Source: Zeus faber (lineage: Eukaryota > Chordata > Actinopteri > Zeiformes > Zeidae). Taken from it: a stretch of DNA of 64,000 nt. The notes beneath the pieces were generated by a model. It was not told where the DNA came from. It worked only from the letters and a program-made list of their open reading frames with translations, and made no database searches. A program made the position numbers and the translations under genes. Location: NCBI GenBank assembly GCA_960531495.1, contig CAUIJY010000083.1:67001-131000 (forward strand), given 5' to 3'. Positions 47,527 through 59,686 of this stretch are shown here, one piece after another; within the stretch, counting starts at the first letter, position 1; each line of letters starts with the position of its first letter.

Positions 47527-49135
47527 GTATCCCAATATACTTGATATAACACTACCGGATTAATATAACCCACTACCACCTAGGACCAATTAGAATTTAC
47601 GCCCGAACAAAATAACCCAAACAATTTAACTCACAAACCTTTTTTTCACTCTCTTCCCTTTCTCTCATGAAAATGAGAGAGTTGGGACGGTAGAGAACAG
47701 CCCGAACAGGCAGGAGGAGAATGCAGTCCGAACAGACGGCTCTCCTTCCCTCTACCTCCCTCCTACCTCCCTCTTGCTCCTTCTAAAAATAAACCTTATA
47801 ATGAATTAATCTTCATAACAAACAAACTAACCGTAACCCGGAGTCTATCCCAATATACTTGATATAACATTACCGGATTAATATAACCCACTACCACCTA
47901 GGACCAATTAGAATTTACGCCCGAACAAAATAACCCAAACAATTTAACTCACAAACCTTTTTTTCACTCTCTTCCCTTTCTCTCATGAAAATGAGAGAGT
48001 TGGGACGGTAGAGAACAGCCCGAACAGGCAGGAGGAGAATGCAGTCCGAACAGACGGCTCTCCTTCCCTCTACCTCCCTCCTACCTCCCTCTTGCTCCTT
48101 CTAAAAATAAACCTTATAATGAATTAATCTTCATAACAAACAAACTAACCGTAACCCGGAGTCTATCCCAATATACTTGATATAACATTACCGGATTAAT
48201 ATAACCCACTACCACCTAGGACCAATTAGAATTTACGCCCGAACAAAATAACCCAAACAATTTAACTCACAAACCTTTTTTTCACTCTCTTCCCTTTCTC
48301 TCATGAAAATGAGAGAGTTGGGACGGTAGAGAACAGCCCGAACAGGCAGGAGGAGAATGCAGTCCGAACAGACGGCTCTCCTTCCCTCTACCTCCCTCCT
48401 ACCTCCCTCTTGCTCCTTCTAAAAATAAACCTTATAATGAATTAATCTTCATAACAAACAAACTAACCGTAACCCGGAGTCTATCCCAATATACTTAATA
48501 AAACATTACCGGATTAATATAACCCACTACCACCTAGGACCAATTAGAATTTATGCCCGAACAAAATAACCCAAACAATTTAACTCACAAACCTTTTTTT
48601 CACTCTCTTCCCTTTCTCTCATGAAAATGAGAGAGTTGGGACGGTAGAGAACAGCCCGAACAGGCAGGAGGAGAATGCAGTCCGAACAGACGGCTCTCCT
48701 TCCCTCTACCTCCCTCCTACCTCCCTCTTGCTCCTTCTAAAAATAAACCTTATAATGAATTAATCTTCATAACAAACAAACTAACCGTAACCCGGTATCT
48801 ATCCCAATATACTTGATATAACATTACCGGATTAATATAACCCACTACCACCTAGGACCAATTAGAATTTATGCCCGAACAAAATAACCCAAACAATTTA
48901 ACTCACAAACCTTTTTTTCACTCTCTTCCCTTTCTCTCATGAAAATGAGAGAGTTGGGACGGTAGAGAACAGCCCGAACAGGCAGGAGGAGAATGCAGTC
49001 CGAACAGACGGCTCTCCTTCCCTCTACCTCCCTCCTACCTCCCTCTTGCTCCTTCTAAAAATAAACCTTATAATTAATTAATCTTCATAACAAACAAACT
49101 AACCGTAACCCGGAGTCTATCCCAATATACTTGGT
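47527..49135 (+). repeat. 318-bp D' array, five copies, composite copy 2
   Basis: Offset of 11740 from 35787-37395. It has the same copy number and the same position of the variant units (AATAAAACA in the fourth), so the array was duplicated as a whole. Confidence 0.95.
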
Positions 49136-50201
49136 AAACCCTCAACACATTCCCAACCCTAACCCTAACCCTAACCCTAACCCCTAACCCTAACCCTAAC
49201 CCTTAACATATTCCCAACCCTAACCCTAACCCAAACCCTAACCCTAACCCTAACCCAAACCCTAAACCCTAACCCTAACCCTTAACACGAGTCCTTGAAT
49301 CCAAACCTAACCCTAACCCTAACCCCTACCCTTAACACATTCCTAACCCTAACCCTAACCCTAACCCTAACCCTATTAACCCTTACCCAATCCTGAATCC
49401 GGACCTAAACCCTAAACTTAACCCCTACCCTCAACACATTCCCAACCCTAACCCTAACCCTAACCCCAACCCCAACCTTAAGCTTAACTAACCCCAACCT
49501 AACTCTGAATCTAAACCTAACCCCAACCCCTACCCTAACCATATTCCCCACCCTAACCCTAACCCTAACCCCTAACCCTAACCCTAACCCTAACCTAGCC
49601 CTAAACCTAACCCTAAAACTAACCCTAGCCCTGGTTCTAAACCTAACCCTAACGTTAACCCTAAGACCTAGCCCTAAACCCGACCCTAAACCTAACCCTA
49701 GCGCTTAACCTAACCCTAAACCTAACCCTAAACTTAACCCTCAATCCAACCCTAAACTTAACCCTCAATCTAACCCTAAACTTAACCCTCAATCTAACCC
49801 TAAACTTAACCCTCAATCTAACCCTAAACCTAACCCTAAACCTAACCCTAAACCTAACCCTAAACCTAGCCCTGAGCCTAACCTTAGACCTAACCCTAAA
49901 CCTAACCTTAGCTCTAAAACCATCACTGTTACCCAATCTTTTTTATATATAAAAAAAACGTAACAAAAAAAACCCCACCCCTTTCCCCAACCCTAAAATC
50001 TCTAATTACTACAGATGTAGTTAAAATGAATAGTTATGTGGGAAGGTTTGTTTTTATATATATATATTTTTTTCATATATATTTTTTTATTATGTTTTTA
50101 TTATATTTTTTTTATATATATTTTTTTATATATTTATAGATTTTTTCTAAATTATTTATGTATTTATTTATTAGTTTTTTCTATTTATTTATATATTTAT
50201 A
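49136..50201 (+). repeat. Degenerate telomeric region and AT-rich tract before copy 3
   Basis: Offset of 11740 from 37396-38461. No gene is seen. Confidence 0.9.
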
Positions 50202-50508
50202 TAATGACTACGGACATTCCAACACGGAGCGTTCTCCGTGCCCAGGTGTATAGCCCCACGCGTAGTGTGTGTAGTCAGCCGGATCCACCGAGAGTGATGG
50301 AGTGCCACTTTAATCGCGGCGCGAGTTTCGCTCGCGATGCCGATGGACTGCCTTTACTTCTCTTTGAGGGCCGGTTTTCTCGGCGGCGAGTTGCTCGCTG
50401 TCGACCGGATTGTTATGGACAGAAGTTGTCCACCCGGAGATTATTTTGTTTTCCCGCTGTCATGTCATTACAAGCGCTACCGCTATCGCTCATGGTACCG
50501 TTTTTTTA
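50202..50508 (+). ncRNA. GC-rich island G, copy 3
   Basis: Identical to copy 2 (GTTATGG version). All helices are present. Confidence 0.38.
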
Positions 50509-51764
50509 AAAAAAACCTACAACATCCCCACGTTAATGAAACACTTCCGCAATGTTTTTTCTGGTTAAAATAATTTCAGTAGGCTATTGAAAATTATTTA
50601 ACATACAAAAACATAGTCAACTAATAAAATAGAGGAATTATGGGATAATTATAGAGGACCAATCAGAGGATGAACATCATGCTAGAGACTCCCCTTCAGG
50701 AAGTAGCGGCCGTTCCTACCGAAAAAAACTGCTATGAACCATGGGTACTTTTAATTTTAATTTCTTCATGCATTTTATTGCACGAAAAAATATTTATATG
50801 CCACCAATCGTTTAATGAAATTCTAAATATAATATTCAGGACCCCAACTACATTATTAAAAACATAAAATCCCAGGAACCAGGAGGGTGAAAGACATAAC
50901 CCGAGTAGACCCTATACGAAATTTAAGTGATAAAATAATGAAGACCTGGCTGGGGTAAGTGTTATCCAAGGTTTCTAGGTGTAAAACTAAAAAAACATAG
51001 ATATATTGGACAATTCCTGGAGTTGTGCGGTGTACGGGACACAGGAATTGTTCCTTTAAAAGTAGAATGCTGTTTTTACAGCAATTTAAATTTTCACACC
51101 CTTATTTCCTCATCCCCTGGTCCAAACTTAGGGACCAGGCCGTGGATGCACCGGGACCTAGACCTTTTAGAACTAACTACCTATCTCCATCCTTTAACCC
51201 AACCTGTATAATAATACCTAGGAGATAACAGTAACCACTTACTCTACTAGGTCTAATTTATCCTTACTCCCAAGACATACCCGTAATCAGATCTTATTAT
51301 CCATTATAACCGAAGTAACCAAACTATCATCAAACAGACGATAGCTTACCCAAGAAAATAACCAAAACCCGACCAACTTGAATAACGTTAGAACAACGGT
51401 ATTTCAATTTAGCCAAACTCGACTATCTCGTCTAACAACAGCAGAAATGTACCTGGGATAAATTAAAAGGCAACGTATCCAAGCTCAACAAAGTCAAACC
51501 AATAATACCGGAGGCACCTTAAGAAAAAATAGTGATACAAACTTACCCAAACTCAACAGAATCCTAGGACAGAAATATCTTACCGACAAAGAAAGACCGT
51601 ACCCAAACTCAACAAAATCCGAATGACCATAGTAAGAACTACCCAATGACAAAGACAGAACCTAACCAAAAAAAACTCAAAGTCTAAGAAAAAGAATATC
51701 CTACCAACGTATAAAGGTCGTACCCAAATGCAACGAAATCCAACGAACAAATTTTTTTTAAATA
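50509..51764 (+). repeat. AT spacer, E head, E and F60 of composite copy 3 (mosaic)
   Basis: Matches copy 2 to about 51420, including the E head hairpins at 51008-51139. From GACTATCTCG (about 51421) and AGTCTAAGAAAAAG onwards it carries copy 0 alleles, with a few of its own such as AAAGTCAAACC. This is a gene-conversion or recombination mosaic. Confidence 0.85.
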
Positions 51765-51913
51765 AAACCAATTGACCGGGGGACACACACCAGGGTCTTG
51801 ATCAAACCCAGGTGGCCTGCCTCAAGGAGAGGGTGTATAGTTTGTTTAAAAGGCTGAAACACTCAATGATCCTGAGGTACACTACTGATGAATGTGTCCT
51901 AAATTCCTAAAAG
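51765..51913 (+). ncRNA. Core B, copy 3, at a deletion junction
   Basis: Left of B the sequence follows the E/F60 side (copy 2 at 40025). Right of B it follows the F42 array found after the second B of copy 2 (42771). About 2.6 kb, including the GC island and E', is therefore missing. Copy 0 has the same arrangement at 20985-21130. Confidence 0.4.
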
Positions 51914-54220
51914 TAATCATACGGAAATTAAGAGAAAGAAGAAACAGGGTACACTTAACCATCCGTAACAACTTGAATCAAAAAACAATAAGGTGTACCT
52001 AACCACGCTTAAACTCGTAATAAAAAACAAACAAGGTTTTCGTACCATCCGTAACAACTTTAAACAAGAAACTAACAAGGTGTACTTAACCACGCTTAAA
52101 CCCGCAATAAGGAACAAACAAGGTGTTCTGAACCAATCCGTAAAAACTTGAAACAGAAACAAATAAGGTGTACCTAACCACGCTTAAACCCGTAACCAAA
52201 AAAACAAACAAGGCGATCTTAACCATCCGTAACAACTTTAAACAAGAAACTAACAAGGTGTACTTAACCACGCTTAAACCCGTAATAAGGAACAAACAAG
52301 GTGTTCTGAACCAATCCGTAAAAACTTGAAACAGAAACAAATAAGGTGTACCTAACCATGCTTAAACCCGTAACCAAAAAAACAAACAAGGTGATCTTAA
52401 CCATTCGTAACAACTTGAAACAAAAACAAACAAAGTTTATTTAACCACGCTTAAACCCATAACAAATGAACACCCAAAGAAAACAAATAGGGTGTTCTTA
52501 ACCATCCATAAACAACTGGAAACAAAAACAAACAAGGTGTATTTAACCACGTTTAAACCCAGAACAAAAAACAAACAAAACGTTCTTAACCATCCGCAAC
52601 AACTTGAACAGGAACCTAACTCTCTACCTAACATAATACGGGATTGGAGAATCTTGATAACGTGCGACGGCCCGTGCATTACCTTTGGTCCCCTATACCA
52701 AACTGCCCTTGCTGGCCAGGGGGGAACATAGGAAAAAGTACTCACCAATACATACCAGGCTACCCAAACTGGGTAGACGGGATCATCAATACAGTACTCA
52801 ACCAACCTAATAATAAAAAACAAACAAGGTTTTCTTACCATCCGTAACAACTTTAAACAAGAAACTAACAAGGTGTACTTAACCACGCTTAAACCCGTAA
52901 TAAGGAACAAACAAGGTGTTCTGAACCAATCCGTAAAAACTTGAAACAGAAACAAATAAGGTGTACCTAACCACGCTTAAACCCGTAACCAAAAAAACAA
53001 ACAAGGTGATCTTAACCATCCGTAACAACTTTAAACAAGAAACTAACAAGGTGTACTTAACCACGCTTAAACCCGTAATAAGGAACAAACAAGGTGTTCT
53101 GAACCAATCCGTAAAAACTTGAAACAGAAACAAATAAGGTGTACCTAACCACGCTTAAACCCGTAACCAAAAAAACAAACAAGGTGATCTTAACCATTCG
53201 TAACAACTTGAAACAAAAACAAACAAGGTTTATTTAACCACGCTTAAACCCATAACAAATGAACACCCAAATAAAACAAATAGGGTGTTCTTAACCATCC
53301 ATAACAACTTGAAACAAAAACCAACAAGGTGTATTTTGCCACGGTTAAACCCAGAACAAAAAACAAACAAAACGTTCTTAACCATCCGCAACAACTTGAA
53401 CAGGAACCTAACTCTCTACCTAACATAATACGGGATTGGAGAATCTTGATAACGTGCGACGGCCCGTGCATTACCTTTGGTCCCCTATACCAAACTGCCC
53501 TTGCTGGCCAGGGGGGAACATGGGAAAAGTACTCACCAATACATACCAGGCTACCCAAACGGGGTAGACGGGATCATCAATACAGTACTCAACCAACCTA
53601 ACCTAGCCTGTGCCTCGGAAAGCAGATTCTCCTTATAACCCATTACAGGTATTATCTTACCAAGACCGTGCATTACCTTTGGTCCCCTATACCAAACTTC
53701 CCATGCTGGCCAGGGGGGAACATAGGAATATTACTCACCAATACATACCAGGATACCCAACTGGGTAAACGGAATCATCAATACAGTACTCAACAAATCA
53801 AACAAGGTGATCTTAACCATTCGTAACAACTTGGAACAAAAACAAATAAGGTTTATTTAACCACTCTTAAACCCATAACAAATGAACACCCAAAAAAAAC
53901 AAATAGTGTGTTCTTAACCATCCATAACAACTTGAAACAAAAACCAACAAGGTGTATTTTGCCACGGTTAAACCCAGAACAAAAAAACAAACAAAATGTT
54001 CTTAACCATCCGCAACAACCTGAACAGGAACCTAACTCTCTACCTAACATAATACGGGATTGGAGAATCTTGATAACGTGCGACGGCCCGTGCATTACCT
54101 TTGGTCCCCTATACCAAACTGCCCTTGCTGGCCAGGGGGGAACATAGGAAAAGTACTCACCAATACATACCAGGCTACCCAAACTGGGTAGACGGGATCA
54201 TCAATACAGTACTCAACCAA
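51914..54220 (+). repeat. F42 and C modules of composite copy 3
   Basis: Offset of 9143 from copy 2: F42 51914-52611, C 52612-52805, F42, C 53404-53597, Rt fragment 53598-53662, truncated C 53663-53795, F42, C 54028-54220. The block stops at the end of C, where copies 1 and 2 continue with a C tail and an R unit. Confidence 0.92.
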
Positions 54221-54273
54221 CCTAACCCTAACCCTAACCCTAACCCTAACCCTAACCCTAACCCTAACCCTAA
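54221..54273 (+). repeat. Interstitial telomeric tract, about 9 x CCCTAA
   Basis: Left flank is the end of core C (CTCAACCAA). Right flank is the middle of core B at GGCTGAAACAC, cut about 90 nt into B. The hexamers are pure. Confidence 0.97.
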
Positions 54274-57200
54274 GGCTGAAACACTCAATGATCCTGAGGT
54301 ACACTACTGATGAATGTGTCCTAAATTTCTAAAAGTAATCATATAGAAATGCGGAGAAAGAACAAATAAGGTGTTCTTAACCACTCTTAACAACTGGAAA
54401 CAAAAAAACAAACAGGGTATTCTCAACCACTCTTAACAACTTGAAACAAAAAACAAATAAGGTGTTCTTAACCACTCTTAAAGAAAACAACTACGTCTAC
54501 CAACGACTAATAAAGCATCTAAACAACAAATATAAGCAAATTACTCTGGACCTATACTACTAAGAGGAAACAAGCATCCTTTTAAATGTAAGTCACCTTA
54601 AACCCTCGTTAGGGGACTTCTCCTTGAAGCCAGAATATGCCAATATTCTTTAACCCAAATGGGATAACTACAAAACATGAACCTAACACTCTACCTAACA
54701 TAATACGGGATTGGAGAATCTTGATAACGTGCGACGGCCCGTGCATTACCTTTGGTCCCCTATACCAAACTGACCATGCTGGCCAGGGGGGAACATAGGA
54801 AAAGTACTCACCAATACATACCAGGCTACCCAAACTGGGTAGACGGGATCATCAATACAGTACTCACCCAACCTAATCTAGCCTGTGCCTCGGAAAGCAG
54901 ATTCTCCTTATAACCCATTATATGTATTATCTAACCAAATCTCTCTCCCCTTTCTTTCCTCCTCTTAAAGGCATTGACATGGCGCAAGATAAGGTGTACA
55001 ACAACTTCCAACTATTGATTAGAGTCTATTCTCATAAATTAACAACTATACAAAATAACTTAGCTTACAATTTTTTTTTTTTTTTTTTTTCTCTTTTTTC
55101 ATTCTTTTTCTCACTCTCTTCCCCTTCTCTCAGGAAACTGAGAGAGCTGGGACGGTAGAGAATAGCCCGAACAGGCAGGAGGAGAATGCAGTCCGAACAG
55201 ACGGCTCTCCTTCCCTCTACCTCCCTTCTACATATACTTCTCCTCCACTTCCCTCTCCTCTCCAACCCTAATCCTAAAACCCTGACCCTAACCCTAACCC
55301 TAACTCTAGCTCTAAACCTAACCCTAACCCTAACGTTAACCCTAAGACTTAACCCTAAACCTAACCCTTAGCCTAACCCTAAACCTAAGCCTAGCCCTGG
55401 TTCTAAACCTAACCCTAACACTAACGTTAACCCTAAGACCTAGCCCTAAACCTAACCCCAAACCTAACCCTAAACCTAACCCTTATCCTAACCCTAAAAC
55501 CAAATCCTAACCCTAACCATTGACGAATAGAGGTCGTACCCAAACTCAACAAAATCCAAGAACAAAAATATCCCACTGAGAAATAGAGGTCGTACCCAAA
55601 CTCTACAAAATCCAATTGAAAATGGAAGAAGTTTCCCAATGACAAACAGAGACGGAACTTACCTATACTCAACTAAATCTAAGAACATAGATATACCACG
55701 GACAAATAGAGGTCGTACCCAAACTCATCAAAATCCAACCAACAAGAGTAGAAATATTTCCTAAAATAAACCAATTGACCGGGGGACACACACCAGGGTC
55801 TTGACGAAGCCCAGGTGGCCTGCCTCAAGGAGAGGGTGTATAGTTTGTTTAAAAGGCTGAAACACTCAATGATCCTGAGGTACACTACTGATGAATGTGT
55901 CCTAAATTTCTAAAAGTAATCATATAGAAATGCGGAGAAAGAACAAATAAGGTGTTCTTAACCACTCTTAACAACTGGAAACAAAAAAACAAACAGGGTA
56001 TTCTCAACCACTCTTAACAACTTGAAACAAAAAACAAATAAGGTGTTCTTAACCACTCTTAAAGAAAACAACTACGTCTACCAACGACTAATAAAGCATC
56101 TAAACAACAAATATAAGCAAATTACTCTGGACCTATACTACTAAGAGGAAACAAGCATCCTTTTAAATGTAAGTCACCTTAAACCCTCGTTAGGGGACTT
56201 CTCCTTGAAGCCAGAATATGCCAATATTCTTTAACCCAAATGGGATAACTACAAAACATGAACCTAACACTCTACCTAACATAATACGGGATTGGAGAAT
56301 CTTGATAACGTGCGACGGCCCGTGCATTACCTTTGGTCCCCTATACCAAACTGACCATGCTGGCCAGGGGGGAACATAGGAAAAGTACTCACCAATACAT
56401 ACCAGGCTACCCAAACTGGGTAGACGGGATCATCAATACAGTACTCACCCAACCTAATCTAGCCTGTGCCTCGGAAAGCAGATTCTCCTTATAACCCATT
56501 ATATGTATTATCTAACCAAATCTCTCTCCCCTTTCTTTCCTCCTCTTAAAGGCATTGACATGGCGCAAGATAAGGTGTACAACAACTTCCAACTATTGAT
56601 TAGAGTCTATTCTCATAAATTAACAACTATACAAAATAACTTAGCTTACAATTTTTTTTTTTTTTTCTCTTTTTTCATTCTTTTTCTCACTCTCTTCCCC
56701 TTCTCTCAGGAAACTGAGAGAGCTGGGACGGTAGAGAATAGCCCGAACAGGCAGGAGGAGAATGCAGTCCGAACAGACGGCTCTCCTTCCCTCTACCTCC
56801 CTTCTACATATACTTCTCCTCCACTTCCCTCTCCTCTCCAACCCTAATCCTAAAACCCTGACCCTAACCCTAACCCTAACTCTAGCTCTAAACCTAACCC
56901 TAACCCTAACGTTAACCCTAAGACTTAACCCTAAACCTAACCCTTAGCCTAACCCTAAACCTAAGCCTAGCCCTGGTTCTAAACCTAACCCTAACACTAA
57001 CGTTAACCCTAAGACCTAGCCCTAAACCTAACCCCAAACCTAACCCTAAACCTAACCCTTATCCTAACCCTAAAACCAAATCCTAACCCTAACCATTGAC
57101 GAATAGAGGTCGTACCCAAACTCAACAAAATCCAAGAACAAAAATATCCCACTGAGAAATAGAGGTCGTACCCAAACTCTACAAAATCCAATTGAAAATG

Positions 57201-59603
57201 GAAGAAGTTTCCCAATGACAAACAGAGACGGAACTTACCTATACTCAACTAAATCTAAGAACATAGATATACCACGGACAAATAGAGGTCGTACCCAAAC
57301 TCATCAAAATCCAACCAACAAGAGTAGAAATATTTCCTAAAATAAACCAATTGACCGGGGGACACACACCAGGGTCTTGACGAAGCCCAGGTGGCCTGCC
57401 TCAAGGAGAGGGTGTATAGTTTGTTTAAAAGGCTGAAACACTCAATGATCCTGAGGTACACTACTGATGAATGTGTCCTAAATTTCTAAAAGTAATCATA
57501 TAGAAATGCGGAGAAAGAACAAATAAGGTGTTCTTAACCACTCTTAACAACTGGAAACAAAAAAACAAACAGGGTATTCTCAACCACTCTTAACAACTTG
57601 AAACAAAAAACAAATAAGGTGTTCTTAACCACTCTTAAAGAAAACAACTACGTCTACCAACGACTAATAAAGCATCTAAACAACAAATATAAGCAAATTA
57701 CTCTGGACCTATACTACTAAGAGGAAACAAGCATCCTTTTAAATGTAAGTCACCTTAAACCCTCGTTAGGGGACTTCTCCTTGAAGCCAGAATATGCCAA
57801 TATTCTTTAACCCAAATGGGATAACTACAAAACATGAACCTAACACTCTACCTAACATAATACGGGATTGGAGAATCTTGATAACGTGCGACGGCCCGTG
57901 CATTACCTTTGGTCCCCTATACCAAACTGACCATGCTGGCCAGGGGGGAACATAGGAAAAGTACTCACCAATACATACCAGGCTACCCAAACTGGGTAGA
58001 CGGGATCATCAATACAGTACTCACCCAACCTAATCTAGCCTGTGCCTCGGAAAGCAGATTCTCCTTATAACCCATTATATGTATTATCTAACCAAATCTC
58101 TCTCCCCTTTCTTTCCTCCTCTTAAAGGCATTGACATGGCGCAAGATAAGGTGTACAACAACTTCCAACTATTGATTAGAGTCTATTCTCATAAATTAAC
58201 AACTATACAAAATAACTTAGCTTACAATTTTTTTTTTTTTTTCTCTTTTTTCATTCTTTTTCTCACTCTCTTCCCCTTCTCTCAGGAAACTGAGAGAGCT
58301 GGGACGGTAGAGAATAGCCCGAACAGGCAGGAGGAGAATGCAGTCCGAACAGACGGCTCTCCTTCCCTCTACCTCCCTTCTACATATACTTCTCCTCCAC
58401 TTCCCTCTCCTCTCCAACCCTAATCCTAAAACCCTGACCCTAACCCTAACCCTAACTCTAGCTCTAAACCTAACCCTAACCCTAACGTTAACCCTAAGAC
58501 TTAACCCTAAACCTAACCCTTAGCCTAACCCTAAACCTAAGCCTAGCCCTGGTTCTAAACCTAACCCTAACACTAACGTTAACCCTAAGACCTAGCCCTA
58601 AACCTAACCCCAAACCTAACCCTAAACCTAACCCTTATCCTAACCCTAAAACCAAATCCTAACCCTAACCATTGACGAATAGAGGTCGTACCCAAACTCA
58701 ACAAAATCCAAGAACAAAAATATCCCACTGAGAAATAGAGGTCGTACCCAAACTCTACAAAATCCAATTGAAAATGGAAGAAGTTTCCCAATGACAAACA
58801 GAGACGGAACTTACCTATACTCAACTAAATCTAAGAACATAGATATACCACGGACAAATAGAGGTCGTACCCAAACTCATCAAAATCCAACCAACAAGAG
58901 TAGAAATATTTCCTAAAATAAACCAATTGACCGGGGGACACACACCAGGGTCTTGACGAAGCCCAGGTGGCCTGCCTCAAGGAGAGGGTGTATAGTTTGT
59001 TTAAAAGGCTGAAACACTCAATGATCCTGAGGTACACTACTGATGAATGTGTCCTAAATTTCTAAAAGTAATCATATAGAAATGCGGAGAAAGAACAAAT
59101 AAGGTGTTCTTAACCACTCTTAACAACTGGAAACAAAAAAACAAACAGGGTATTCTCAACCACTCTTAACAACTTGAAACAAAAAACAAATAAGGTGTTC
59201 TTAACCACTCTTAAAGAAAACAACTACGTCTACCAACGACTAATAAAGCATCTAAACAACAAATATAAGCAAATTACTCTGGACCTATACTACTAAGAGG
59301 AAACAAGCATCCTTTTAAATGTAAGTCACCTTAAACCCTCGTTAGGGGACTTCTCCTTGAAGCCAGAATATGCCAATATTCTTTAACCCAAATGGGATAA
59401 CTACAAAACATGAACCTAACACTCTACCTAACATAATACGGGATTGGAGAATCTTGATAACGTGCGACGGCCCGTGCATTACCTTTGGTCCCCTATACCA
59501 AACTGACCATGCTGGCCAGGGGGGAACATAGGAAAAGTACTCACCAATACATACCAGGCTACCCAAACTGGGTAGACGGGATCATCAATACAGTACTCAC
59601 CCA
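54274..59603 (+). repeat. R1576 array, about 3.4 copies
   Basis: The first unit starts in the middle of core B. Core C lies at 54677-54870, then at intervals of 1581, 1576 and 1576 bp. The extra 5 bp in the first interval is a longer poly-T (20 against 15) at 55071-55090. Family-specific features are AAAGAAAACAACTACGTCTACC in place of the last F42 repeats, GGCATTGACATGG in Rt, and CTAACACTAACGTT in Tdeg. The array ends at the right edge of core C. Confidence 0.95.
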
Positions 59604-59686
59604 ACCTAACCCTAACCCTAACCCTAACCCTAACCCTAACCCTAACCCTAACCCTAACCCTAACCTAACCTAACCCTAACCCTAAC
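59604..59686 (+). repeat. Interstitial telomeric tract with CCTAA variants
   Basis: About ten CCCTAA hexamers follow core C (CACCCAA), then TAACCTAACCTAACC, in which two repeats lack one C. The right flank is an F42 unit starting at ACAAATAAGG, so the R1566 array to the right is truncated inside F42. Confidence 0.96.

Larger units (their letters stand above)
26723..50213 (+). repeat. Tandem duplication of an 11740-bp composite block (copies 1 and 2)
   Basis: Everything from about 27520 to 39260 is repeated 11740 bp to the right with no difference in my spot checks, including rare variants such as AATAGTGTGTTC. Upstream of 27520 copies 1 and 2 differ by a few substitutions and one A in a homopolymer. 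Copies 2 and 3 are the same from about 38200 (49940) through 39680 (51420). The duplication therefore arose by unequal exchange between homologous G-E regions, and the breakpoint is masked by identity. Confidence 0.95.
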
